In this document: positions 7,383 through 14,585 of the stretch, piece by piece
Layout of the letters: every line of letters starts with the position of its first letter
Numbering within the stretch: position 1 is the stretch's first letter
The notes under the pieces: generated by a model
What the model saw: only the letters and a program-made list of their open reading frames with translations
What the model was told of the DNA's origin: nothing
Database searches by the model: none
Origin: Deltaproteobacteria bacterium UBA2385
GTDB taxonomy: Bacteria; Myxococcota_A; UBA796; UBA2385
Reading direction: 5' to 3'
DNA length: 17,082 nt
Assembly (NCBI GenBank): GCA_002343455.1
Contig: DDSR01000404.1
Span: forward strand, 1-17,082
Program-made: the position numbers and the translations under genes

Positions 7383-10025
7383 GTGCACCTCCTGCTCCTC
7401 CTCCTCCCCGCCGCCCGCGCGGCCACCTGGACCGTCAACGCCGACGGCAGCGGCAGCGCCGCCACGCTGACCGCGGCGATCAACCGCGCGGCCGACGGCG
7501 ACCTGATCCTGCTGGGCGAGGGGACCTTCTCGGTGGCGGCCGACCTGGGCAGCAAGTCCCTGACGGTGCAGGGCCAGGGCGCCGATCTGACGGTGCTGGT
7601 CGGCAGCAGCACGGCCAGCGCCACGCTCAGCAGCACCGGCAGCTCCCGGGTGGAGTCGCTGACCCTGCAGAACCCCGACGGGCGGACCGTCTCGGTCCAG
7701 GGCGGCAGCCTGACCCTCTCCGGCGTCCGCATCGACAGCCCCGGCGCAGACACGCTGGACGGCTCGGCGATCCAGGTGCAGGCCGGCGAGGCGGTGCTGG
7801 AGTCCAGCGAGATCGACGGCGGCAGCGCCCACTACGGGATGGTCTACCTCGCCTCCGGCACCCGGCTGGTCGCCACCGACAGCAGCTTCAGCAGCTCCTC
7901 CGCCGCCTTCGGCGCCGCCATCTTCGCCAGCGGGGCCACGGTCGAGCTGGAGGGGGTCCGCTTCGACCGGCTGGCCTCCAGCTACGCCGGGGGCGCCGTC
8001 TACCTGACCGGCGCGACGCTGAGCGCGGTGGACACGACCTTCTACGGCAACCTCAGCGGGGCGGGCCACGGGGGCGCCATCTACGGCGACTACTCCGCGG
8101 TGGCGCTGGAGGGCGGCAGCTTCGAGCTCAACGCCAGCTCGGAGTACGCCTCGGGCTACTACGGGGGGGCGATCTACATGCACGACTCGACCCTGAGCGC
8201 CCGCCAGACCGTCTTCAGCGAGAACTACAACTATTACGGAGGGGCCCTCTTCCTGGCGCGCACCGAGACGGAGTTCGAGCAGGTCGAGCTGCTGGACAAC
8301 TGGGGGTACGCGGTGGGAGGACTGTACTTCCAAGGACCGGCCAGCCTGGTGGACCGCGGCAGCGCCTGGGAGGGCAACTGGTCCTACTACGGCGCCGGCG
8401 GACTGTTCGCGACCAACTACTACAACGTCGACGTCGAGGGCAGCACCTTCCTGGAGAACTCGGCCACCTACTCCTACGGCGGGGGCGCCTATCTGTACTA
8501 CATCGGCAGCAGCAGCTGGACCGATGTGGTCTTCCAGGACAACTACGCCTACTACTCCGCGGGAGGTCTGCTGCTGGGCAGCGGTTACGGCAGCGACCGC
8601 GTCCAGGGCTGCACCTTCGAGGGCAACGAGGCCGCCAACGAGCGCGGCGGCGCGCTGCACTCCAACTACTACAACCTGGTCCAGATCCTGGACAGCACGT
8701 TCTCCCTCAACGAGAGCTACAGCGACGGCGGCGCCATCGCGGCGCTGTACTCGGGCCTGATCATCCGCAACTCCGCGTTCACGGACAACCGCACCACCAC
8801 CGGCCAGGGCGGCGCCGTCTACAGCTACTACGGCCCCGGCTACGGCGCCGAGGCGGTCGTGGAGAACAACGACTTCACCGGCAACGAGGCCCGCTGGAAC
8901 GGCGGCGCGGTGGCCAGCTACTACGATCAGCTCCGCGTCAGCGGCAACCGCTTCCACGTCAACTCGAGCGGCGACTCGGGGATGGGCGGGGCCCTGCTGG
9001 TCACCGAGGCCAGCGCGCTCCAGGTCGAGCGCAACACCTTCTCGGGCAACACCGCCAGCTATGGCGGCGCCGCTTACGCCTACGGGCCGATCGCCGGCGG
9101 CGGGAGCTGGACCAACAACCAGTTCATCGAGAACACCGCCACGATCGGCGGCGCCCTGATCCTCAGCGAGGACGGCGGCCAGGTCCTGAACAACGCCTTC
9201 GTCGGCAACACCGGCGTGGAGAGCGTCGGCGCGCTCGGCCTGGTGCTGTCCCCGGCCACGGTCCTGAACAACCTCTTCGCCTGGAGCGAGTCGGGCGAGG
9301 CCCTCTACGCCTTCGACGAGGAGTCCGCCCGGGGCGGGGTCTTCGACCACAACGCCTTCTTCGAGCTGGGCGGCGGGGTCACGGGCGGCTCGCTGGCGGA
9401 GGGCCGCATGGGAGACGGCTCGCTCTTCGACCTGGACCCCCTGCTCTCCTCCTACCGCTCCGGCGCCTCCGTCGACAGCCAGATCCTGGTCCCCCTGCGG
9501 GACAGCCCGCTGCTGGACGCCGGCTCCTCCACCCTGCTCGACCCCGACGGCGGCCCCAGCGACATCGGGGCCTGGGGAGGCCCCGGCATCGTCGTCGAGG
9601 ACGCCGACGCCGACGGCTGGGACAACTGGGTGGACTGCGACGACGCCGAGCCCCTGGCGCACCCAGGCGGGGTCGAGACCTGGTACGACGGGATCAACGG
9701 CGACTGCCTGTCCGGCAGCGACTTCGACGCCGACCAGGACGGATACGATGTGCAGCCCTACGGCACGGACTGCGACGACGGGGACGCCACTGTCCACGAG
9801 GGCTGCGACGACACCGCGGTGGACACGGGCGGGGACGGAGGCAGCGACTCGGGCGACGGGGGCGGCCAGCCGGGCGATGGGGGCCAGGACCGCCCCAAGC
9901 TCGACAAGGACGAGGCACCCGAGGGCTGCGGCTGCGCCAGCGGGGCGGGCGGCCCCGGAGGCCTCGGCCCGCTGGCGCTGGTCCTCCTCCCCGCCCTCAC
10001 CATCCGGCGCCGCCTCAGACAGTGA
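7383..10025 (+). CDS. Large Pmp-like beta-helix surface protein with MopE motifs and MYXO-CTERM-like tail
   Basis: This 880-residue exported protein starts with a signal peptide, MHLLLLLLPAARA, cut before ATW. GTG 7383 has GAGG 7 nt upstream. Residues ~19-735 form a right-handed beta-helix with about fifteen rungs combining FxxN (FYGN, FELN, FSEN, FLEN, FQDN, FSGN) and GGA[ILV] (GGAVYL, GGAIYG, GGALFL). That pairing typifies chlamydial polymorphic membrane proteins. Many rungs carry YY pairs. Residues ~739-800 hold two MopE-like Asp-rich motifs (DADADGWDNWVDCDD and DADQDGYDVQPYGTDCDD) that should bind divalent metal. A Gly/Asp linker leads to GCGCASG (848 onward), a hydrophobic stretch (~860-874) and RRRLRQ, the tripartite MYXO-CTERM pattern for sorting to the cell surface. 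There is no autotransporter barrel, so anchoring differs from Pmps. Adhesion or a structural surface role is an inference. Confidence 0.85.
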   Translation: MHLLLLLLPAARAATWTVNADGSGSAATLTAAINRAADGDLILLGEGTFSVAADLGSKSLTVQGQGADLTVLVGSSTASATLSSTGSSRVESLTLQNPDGRTVSVQGGSLTLSGVRIDSPGADTLDGSAIQVQAGEAVLESSEIDGGSAHYGMVYLASGTRLVATDSSFSSSSAAFGAAIFASGATVELEGVRFDRLASSYAGGAVYLTGATLSAVDTTFYGNLSGAGHGGAIYGDYSAVALEGGSFELNASSEYASGYYGGAIYMHDSTLSARQTVFSENYNYYGGALFLARTETEFEQVELLDNWGYAVGGLYFQGPASLVDRGSAWEGNWSYYGAGGLFATNYYNVDVEGSTFLENSATYSYGGGAYLYYIGSSSWTDVVFQDNYAYYSAGGLLLGSGYGSDRVQGCTFEGNEAANERGGALHSNYYNLVQILDSTFSLNESYSDGGAIAALYSGLIIRNSAFTDNRTTTGQGGAVYSYYGPGYGAEAVVENNDFTGNEARWNGGAVASYYDQLRVSGNRFHVNSSGDSGMGGALLVTEASALQVERNTFSGNTASYGGAAYAYGPIAGGGSWTNNQFIENTATIGGALILSEDGGQVLNNAFVGNTGVESVGALGLVLSPATVLNNLFAWSESGEALYAFDEESARGGVFDHNAFFELGGGVTGGSLAEGRMGDGSLFDLDPLLSSYRSGASVDSQILVPLRDSPLLDAGSSTLLDPDGGPSDIGAWGGPGIVVEDADADGWDNWVDCDDAEPLAHPGGVETWYDGINGDCLSGSDFDADQDGYDVQPYGTDCDDGDATVHEGCDDTAVDTGGDGGSDSGDGGGQPGDGGQDRPKLDKDEAPEGCGCASGAGGPGGLGPLALVLLPALTIRRRLRQ

Positions 10026-10030
10026 GGCTG

Positions 10031-10051
10031 GCCTGAGGCTTCGCCTCAGGC
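10031..10051. terminator. Bidirectional hairpin terminator between convergent genes
   Basis: GCCTGAGGC (10031-10039), a TTC loop, and GCCTCAGGC (10043-10051) form a perfect 9-bp stem. It sits 5 nt after the Pmp-like gene's stop and includes the TGA of the convergent DUF1501 gene (10046-10048). There is no T-tract on either side. It could end transcription from both directions. Confidence 0.65.
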
Positions 10052-11311
10052 AATGAGCCCCGCGATGCCCTCGACCCCGGTCAGGTGGTCGCCCGGGTCG
10101 ATGTCGGCGGCCATCAGGATGGTGGCGCCCAGCTCCTCGACGTTCAGGTCGTGCCCGTCCTCGTACAGCTCGCCAGTCGCCCGGTCGACCCGCTTGCCGT
10201 AGTAGAAGGCGTCGAAGTCCCCGACGACCCGGCCGCCGGTGATGCGCGGTCCGACCATCAGGGCCGAGGTGTAGGGCCAGTGGTCCTTGCCGTCGGTCGC
10301 GTTGAGCTGCGGGGTCCGCCCCATCTCGGAGAGCACGACTACCAGCGTCTCGTCGGCCAGGCTGCCGCCGCCGGTGCCCGGGGTGGCCTGCAGCAGCGTC
10401 ATCAGGTCGACGAGGTGCCCGAAGAGGGACTCGAAGTTGCTGGACTGGGTCAGGTCGTTGTCGGTGTGCGTGTCCCAGCCGTAGCCGCCCGACAGCATCG
10501 CGCAGCGGCTGATGCCCATGGAGAGGGCCTGGGTGGCCAGCTCGAGCTGGGCGCCGAGGTCCGCCCCGCCGCTCCAGTCGAGCACGTGCGCCAGGTCCTT
10601 CAGCTCGCGGCCGCGGTCGTGGGCGACCCGGTAGTACTCGGCCCGCTCCCGCATCGAGGCCGAGGCGTCGCCCTTGGCCACCGCCCCCAGCCGCCGGGCG
10701 AGGTAGGCGTCCATCCGCGCCTCGGCGGCGGAGACGGGCCGGCCCGTGCGGGCGTCGCTCCAGTCGATGATCGAGCCCGAGAGCAGGCCCTCGAGCTGCC
10801 CGGAGCTGCCGGTGCGGGTGACCGCCGAGCCGGCCTGGCCGGGGTAGGCCGGACCCTGGATGACGATGTGGGGCAGGGCGTAGCTCTCGGCGCGGGAGTG
10901 GCCGATGATCGAGGGCCAGTCGGCCCGCTCGCTGCTGGTCGAGCCGGTCATCACCAGGCGCAGACAGTTCTCGTGGGCGACGCTGGGCACCAGGATGCCG
11001 TTGATGATCAGGCTGCGGTCGGCGTGGGCCTGGAAGAAGCGGTCGACCGAGGGGCGGTCGGGGTGGCTGACCCAGCTCAGATCCCCCTGGGTGGAGGTCT
11101 CGGCCTGCCGCTCCATGTCGACCGCGGTGTTCCACAGCTCGTCGGCGAAGATGCGGGTCGGATCCCAACCCCCGTAGTTGGCCACGAAGATCAGCTTGAG
11201 GTCGTTGCCGAGGGCCTGGGGCGAGGCGAAGGCGCTGCGCAGCGGCAGGGTCGCGGCGCCGAGCAGCCCGCCAGAGGCGGCCAGGATCTGTCGTCGGGTG
11301 AGGTGCTTCAT
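10046..11311 (-). CDS. Tat-exported DUF1501 family protein
   Basis: This 421-residue protein begins MKHLTRRQILAASGGLLGAA, a twin-arginine-type signal with probable cleavage near residue 29 (SAFA/S). It is thus exported folded, often a sign of cofactor or metal content. The body matches DUF1501, a branch of the alkaline phosphatase/sulfatase superfamily. Diagnostic segments are GYGWDTHTDN (276-285) and LSEMGRTPQLN...GKDHWP (E329; 341-346), which hold the likely metal ligands (Asp and His). Its substrate is unknown. In Planctomycetes the family is usually encoded beside DUF1549/DUF1553 or DUF1800 proteins, and here it follows a DUF1549-like gene by 15 bp, as the last gene of a four-gene minus-strand cluster. 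No strong Shine-Dalgarno is visible, so translation may depend on the gene upstream. Family assignment is strong. Confidence 0.9.
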   Translation of the reverse strand: MKHLTRRQILAASGGLLGAATLPLRSAFASPQALGNDLKLIFVANYGGWDPTRIFADELWNTAVDMERQAETSTQGDLSWVSHPDRPSVDRFFQAHADRSLIINGILVPSVAHENCLRLVMTGSTSSERADWPSIIGHSRAESYALPHIVIQGPAYPGQAGSAVTRTGSSGQLEGLLSGSIIDWSDARTGRPVSAAEARMDAYLARRLGAVAKGDASASMRERAEYYRVAHDRGRELKDLAHVLDWSGGADLGAQLELATQALSMGISRCAMLSGGYGWDTHTDNDLTQSSNFESLFGHLVDLMTLLQATPGTGGGSLADETLVVVLSEMGRTPQLNATDGKDHWPYTSALMVGPRITGGRVVGDFDAFYYGKRVDRATGELYEDGHDLNVEELGATILMAADIDPGDHLTGVEGIAGLIA

Positions 11312-11326
11312 GGCGAGGTCCAGGCT

Positions 11327-12979
11327 TCAGTAGAAGAGGAAGGCGGGATCGCGGAGGAGGACGGAGAGCAGCCCCGCCCAGGCGGCCGAGGGGTCGCCCT
11401 CGGCCTCGTACAGCTCCTGCCAGAGCTCCAGGTTGGCCTGGACCTCGGGACCGTCGGCGGCCACGGTCGCCCCGAACAGGCGGAGGTGCAGGTCCTGGAT
11501 CTGGGCGATCATCGGCTCCGGCGCGCTGGCCGGGGTCTCGGTGAAGGCGATCCGCGTGAAGAGCCGGGCCTCGTCCGGCCAGGACTTGTCGTGGCGGGCC
11601 ACGCTCCAGGCCGCCGCCTGGGCGAGGCGCTCGAAGCTGAGGGCCATGGTGGCGTTGAACTGCGGCGCCGGCGAGGTGACGAAGCCGCCGTCGATGCCGC
11701 CCGCCAGCGTGCGCAGCCCGTAGGTGTCGGTCGTCATCATGTCGTAGTCGGCGTAGGTGAAGCGGTAGCCGGTCAGCTCCTCGACCTGGCTGGCCAGCAG
11801 ATCGGGCCGGGTCAGCTTCCACTGCCCGACGCTGCCGACCGCGCGGTACTCCTCGCTGGCCATGACCGCGCGGATCAGCGCGCGCAGCGTCAGCCCCTGG
11901 TCCAGGAAGGTCTCGCGCAGGGCGGTCAGCTCGCGGGTGTCGTCCAGCGTGCTCTCCCGCTGCAGGAGCTGCTCGAAGACCTGCTCGGTCGCGCAGGTGG
12001 GCAGGCGCTCGTCGGTGGCGATCTGCCAGGCCAGGTCCTCGATGTTGAAGCTGGGCTCGCCGTAGAAGGAGGGCTCGACCTCGGTCGCCGTCCGCCACCA
12101 CTGTTCACGTTCGGGGTGGTAGTAGGCGACGTCGACGTGGGTGGCCGAGTTGTAGTAGAAGCCCCACAGGTAGCTGCTGAGCGGGTCCAGCGTGTTGTGA
12201 CAGGCCACGCAGCCGGGGTTGCTCTTCAGCGCCTCGTTGATCGCCCCCTCGTCCAGCAGGTTGACGTCCCGGTCGAACTCGATCGGCAGCGTCAGGTAGT
12301 CTGTACAGAAGAGCAGCCGGCTGATGGCGTTGGCCCGGCCGCGGTTGGCGTTGGCGTAGGTGGTGCTGTAGCGCCACCACAGGCTGTTGGTGGAGAGGAT
12401 GCCGGCGGCGGGGCGATCGTCGGTGTAGCGGACCTGCTGCCAGCCGGTCTCGCCCGCCGGGTAGTCCAAGGGCCAGACCTCGGCCATCAACGGATCGGCC
12501 ATGGTCCACTCGCCGGTCACGATCTCGTACCAGGGCAGATCGTTAGCCGCGACATGGGCCAGGATGCGCAGGGGCTCCTCGCCGATGCTCTTGACCAGCC
12601 CGGGGTGATCGCTGCTGGTCTCCCAGTAGGTGACCAGCAGGCTGTCCGACTGGGTCTGGTAGATCTCGCTGAAGAGGGCGACGACGCGGTCCTCGAAGCG
12701 CTCGTCGACCAGGAAGCCCTCGATCAGCAGGTCGAGCTGGGCGGGGTCCTGCTGCACGAGGGCGAGCTCCTCGACCGAGGGGCGCACCCCCCGCAGATCG
12801 AGGCTGGCCCGGATCAAGACCCGCACCGGGTCGATCTCGACGGGCTGGGTCTCGGTCCCCGGCTGGGTCTCGGTCCCCGGCTCGGTCTCGGTCCCCGGCT
12901 GCGGATCGGTCGTGGGCGGCGCCTGGTCCACGACCGGCTCAGGCGCACAGGCCAGGAGGAGGAGCAGGCTCAGTCCCAT
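11327..12979 (-). CDS. DUF1549/DUF1588-like heme-c lipoprotein
   Basis: This 550-residue predicted lipoprotein has signal MGLSLLLLLAC, lipidated at C11, and then three PGTET[QE] repeats as a linker. Residues ~50-110 (VRVLIRASLDLRGVRPSVEE... then LLIEGFLVDERFEDRV) resemble DUF1549. Residues ~190-275 (AGILSTNSLWWRYS, a GRANAISRLL helix, then GCVACHNTLDPLSSYLWGF) follow the DUF1588 pattern with one c-type heme site C257-x-x-C260-H261. The C-terminal part has RALIRAVMASEEYRAV, a typical closing motif of these families. ATG 12979 is preferred: it yields the lipobox, has GGGAG 7 nt upstream and overlaps the preceding gene's stop by 10 bp. It probably acts at the outer membrane or in the periplasm with the heme lipoprotein and DUF1501 partner. 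Redox role is inferred. Confidence 0.8.
   Translation of the reverse strand: MGLSLLLLLACAPEPVVDQAPPTTDPQPGTETEPGTETQPGTETQPVEIDPVRVLIRASLDLRGVRPSVEELALVQQDPAQLDLLIEGFLVDERFEDRVVALFSEIYQTQSDSLLVTYWETSSDHPGLVKSIGEEPLRILAHVAANDLPWYEIVTGEWTMADPLMAEVWPLDYPAGETGWQQVRYTDDRPAAGILSTNSLWWRYSTTYANANRGRANAISRLLFCTDYLTLPIEFDRDVNLLDEGAINEALKSNPGCVACHNTLDPLSSYLWGFYYNSATHVDVAYYHPEREQWWRTATEVEPSFYGEPSFNIEDLAWQIATDERLPTCATEQVFEQLLQRESTLDDTRELTALRETFLDQGLTLRALIRAVMASEEYRAVGSVGQWKLTRPDLLASQVEELTGYRFTYADYDMMTTDTYGLRTLAGGIDGGFVTSPAPQFNATMALSFERLAQAAAWSVARHDKSWPDEARLFTRIAFTETPASAPEPMIAQIQDLHLRLFGATVAADGPEVQANLELWQELYEAEGDPSAAWAGLLSVLLRDPAFLFY
12843..12896. repeat. 18-bp tandem repeat, three copies, in a lipoprotein linker
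   Basis: Two identical copies of GGCTGGGTCTCGGTCCCC and a third with one change fill 12843-12896. On the coding (minus) strand they give PGTETQ/PGTETE units just after the lipidated Cys. The copy number could vary by slippage and change the tether length in whole six-residue steps. Confidence 0.85.
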
Positions 12980-13995
12980 GGGCGGGTCTCCCAGTCGAGG
13001 AGGGGCTCGAATTCGGGACAGATGGTGCCGAGCTGCTGGCCCCGCCAGCTGACCGTGCCGCAGCCGTCGCAGTGCGGCTGGAAGATCGGCGCGCCGGCCC
13101 AGGGAGGCCCCTGGAACTCCACCTCGTTCCACTCGCCGGCGGCGTCGCGGACCGAGATGGTCCCGCTGGGCTCCTGCGCGCAGGCCGAGCCGGCGTCGCT
13201 GGCGTAGATGTAGACCGACTCGAAGAGGGCGGTGTTCATCGAGCCGGGCACCCCCGAGATCGCCCCGCTGAGGGACAGCCCGGTGCCCTGCTCGACGTCG
13301 GCGTCGTAGCTCCAGCTCCAGACCAGGTCGACCGAGAGATCCTCGGCCAGCCAGCTGCCCTCGGCCTGCGGGTCGCTCCAGCGGGCGTCGCCCTGGATGT
13401 AGGCGTAGCCGGTGCGGTCGGGGTTGCCCTGGGTCCCGGCGGTGTAGTGGTAGGCGTAGCCGCTCATCTCCAGCTCGCTGCCGAAGCGGTCGGTGATCGA
13501 GCCGAAGAGCTGGGTGTAGCTGTAGTCGTCGTAGATGGTGGAGCCCGAGACATAAGGCTCGTAGTAGAAGCTGTAGCCGTAGCCGGAGAAGGCCGCGCCC
13601 GTGCCGGCCGAGCAGCCGCCGAACCAGTAGTGGTAGCCGTAGTAGGTCTCGCCGTCGGCGTCGGTGTAGTAGTAGGGGCAGGCGCTGTCGCCGAGGGAGG
13701 TGCGGAGGCCCTCGTAGGCGGCGGTCAGGGTCATCGGGTCCACCCGCTTGACCGCGGCGAAGACCTCCACCAGGCTGGCCTCGACCTCCTCCAGGCTGTG
13801 CAGGGGGCTGTCCTCGTCCTCCCGATCGAGGATGTAGGGCGAGCCCTCCTCCTCCTCCTCGGTCTGCTCTTCGACCGGGGTGCCCGTGTCGGTCTCGACC
13901 ACGGCGCCGCCATCGGCCTCTCCGCCGTCCGGCTTCCCCTGATCATCTGGCTGGGCCTCCTGTCGACAGGCCCAGAGCATCAGAAAGCACAGCAC
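12970..13995 (-). CDS. Tyr-rich lipoprotein of unknown function
   Basis: I do not recognise this 341-residue protein. It starts with a short lipoprotein signal (MLCFLMLWAC, Cys at 10), then an Asp/Gly/Glu-rich linker including EEQTEEEEEG. A helical stretch follows (LHSLEEVEASLVEVFAAVKR), then a probably beta-rich domain. One 61-residue stretch, from CPYYYTD to YTQLFGS, contains 15 tyrosines (TYYGYHYWF, GYGYSFYY). Two cysteines bracket part of it, and near the end is HCDGCGTVSW plus one more Cys, a possible metal or disulfide site. GTG 13995 is preferred over GTG 14001 because AAGGAGG lies 5 nt upstream. Its end overlaps the start of the heme lipoprotein by 10 bp, implying tight co-production. 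The Tyr-rich domain could be a small barrel, a peptidoglycan- or carbohydrate-binding face, or a partner for the heme proteins. Confidence 0.75.
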   Translation of the reverse strand: MLCFLMLWACRQEAQPDDQGKPDGGEADGGAVVETDTGTPVEEQTEEEEEGSPYILDREDEDSPLHSLEEVEASLVEVFAAVKRVDPMTLTAAYEGLRTSLGDSACPYYYTDADGETYYGYHYWFGGCSAGTGAAFSGYGYSFYYEPYVSGSTIYDDYSYTQLFGSITDRFGSELEMSGYAYHYTAGTQGNPDRTGYAYIQGDARWSDPQAEGSWLAEDLSVDLVWSWSYDADVEQGTGLSLSGAISGVPGSMNTALFESVYIYASDAGSACAQEPSGTISVRDAAGEWNEVEFQGPPWAGAPIFQPHCDGCGTVSWRGQQLGTICPEFEPLLDWETRPWD

Positions 13996-14053
13996 GCCCA
14001 CCTCCTTCGGCGGCCCACGCTACCTCAAGAGGCCGGCGCAAGGTGTGAATTCC

Positions 14054-14485
14054 TCAGGTGCCGGGCTCGGCGCACTCCAGCCACCAGCGCAGGCGGGTGG
14101 CGTCGTCCTCGGTGATGCCCCCGGCCGGCGGCATGCGCTCTTCGTCGCCGGGCACGAGCTGGAGGATGCGGCTGCTCCAGGTCCAGACCTGCTCGACGGT
14201 GTCGAAGACGACCGACTCGGGGGCGCCGAAGCGCTCGGGCGCGGTGGAGGCGTGGCAGCCCTGGCAGTTGGCGGTGATGAAGCCGGCGCCGAAGGTGCTG
14301 TAGTTGACCAGCGGCACGTCGGCGCAGGGGTCAGCGGAGTCGGTCGGGCCGGCGGTGTCGCTGCCCTCCCCGTCGCTGGCACCCCCGTCGCTGGCACCCC
14401 CATCCGTCGACGTCCGTCCCGAGTCCTCTTCGAGGGCTCCGTGGCAGGCGAGGTTGAGGGCGAGGGCGAGGGCGAGGAGGAGCAC
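14054..14485 (-). CDS. Small c-type cytochrome lipoprotein
   Basis: This 143-residue protein has signal MLLLALALALNLAC, lipidated at C14, an Asp/Ser/Thr/Gly-rich spacer, then a single heme-c domain. The heme site is C74-Q-G-C77-H78. ERMPPAGGITEDDATRLRWWL (from 117) supplies the usual distal Met (M118 in MPP) and the closing helix, as in the planctomycete-type PSCyt1 cytochrome domain. A Cys before the domain (C54) and one near the end (C138) could pair. Its predicted place is the envelope, as an electron carrier or redox-active partner. GTG at 14485 is the only start downstream of an in-frame TGA that gives a signal peptide; no clear Shine-Dalgarno is visible. It is the first gene of the four-gene cluster, with a 58-bp gap to the next gene. 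Hexamer GAGGGC repeats at 14456-14473 encode the Leu-Ala core. Confidence 0.8.
   Translation of the reverse strand: MLLLALALALNLACHGALEEDSGRTSTDGGASDGGASDGEGSDTAGPTDSADPCADVPLVNYSTFGAGFITANCQGCHASTAPERFGAPESVVFDTVEQVWTWSSRILQLVPGDEERMPPAGGITEDDATRLRWWLECAEPGT
14370..14399. repeat. 15-bp tandem repeat in cytochrome linker
   Basis: Two exact copies of CCGTCGCTGGCACCC (14370-14384 and 14385-14399) encode DGGAS twice on the minus strand, in the spacer between the lipid anchor and the heme domain. Confidence 0.8.
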
Positions 14486-14535
14486 GGCGGGAGCATCTCA
14501 TGGGAGCCGAGGTGGCGCCTCGGGGGCAAACGCTG

Positions 14536-14560
14536 TAGCGTAAATGACACCTGGCTGTCA
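14536..14560 (+). promoter_or_regulatory. -10-like hexamer with overlapping TGACA-N6-TGTCA operator candidate
   Basis: TAGCGT (14536-14541) is a plausible -10. Right after it lies the hyphenated palindrome TGACA-CCTGGC-TGTCA (14545-14560), which would cover the start of transcription as a repressor site does. On the opposite strand TACGCT overlaps the same place and could serve the divergent cytochrome operon. No good -35 is visible for either direction. Confidence 0.35.
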
Positions 14561-14585
14561 CTTGAGCGCCAAATCCGGAGTCCGG

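Noticed and set aside
7362..12101. Very long minus-strand open frame (about 1579 codons) opposite the Pmp-like gene and through the DUF1501 and DUF1549-like genes
   Set aside because: Same GC effect; low-complexity product and it runs through three well-supported genes.
11327..12979. DUF1800, the usual DUF1501 partner, as the identity of the 550-residue lipoprotein
   Set aside because: The N-terminus follows the DUF1549 pattern and the CVACH segment follows DUF1588; DUF1800 features were not seen.
12980..13132. Upstream extension of the DUF1549-like gene to 13132
   Set aside because: It would bury the lipoprotein signal inside the protein and overlap the previous gene by 160 bp; ATG 12979 has a ribosome-binding site and lipobox.
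10085..13207. Long plus-strand open frame (about 1040 codons) opposite the heme-lipoprotein operon
   Set aside because: Low-complexity Val/Gly/Leu/Arg/Asp-rich translation with no motif; the minus-strand genes carry signals, heme sites and DUF motifs.
13996..14001. GTG 14001 as start of the Tyr-rich lipoprotein
   Set aside because: It overlaps the AAGGAGG ribosome-binding site, which is correctly spaced for the GTG at 13995.
14544..14585. ATG 14544 as start of the two-TM protein
   Set aside because: It falls between a -10-like box and a palindrome and has no Shine-Dalgarno; TTG 14586 has GGAG at the right distance.
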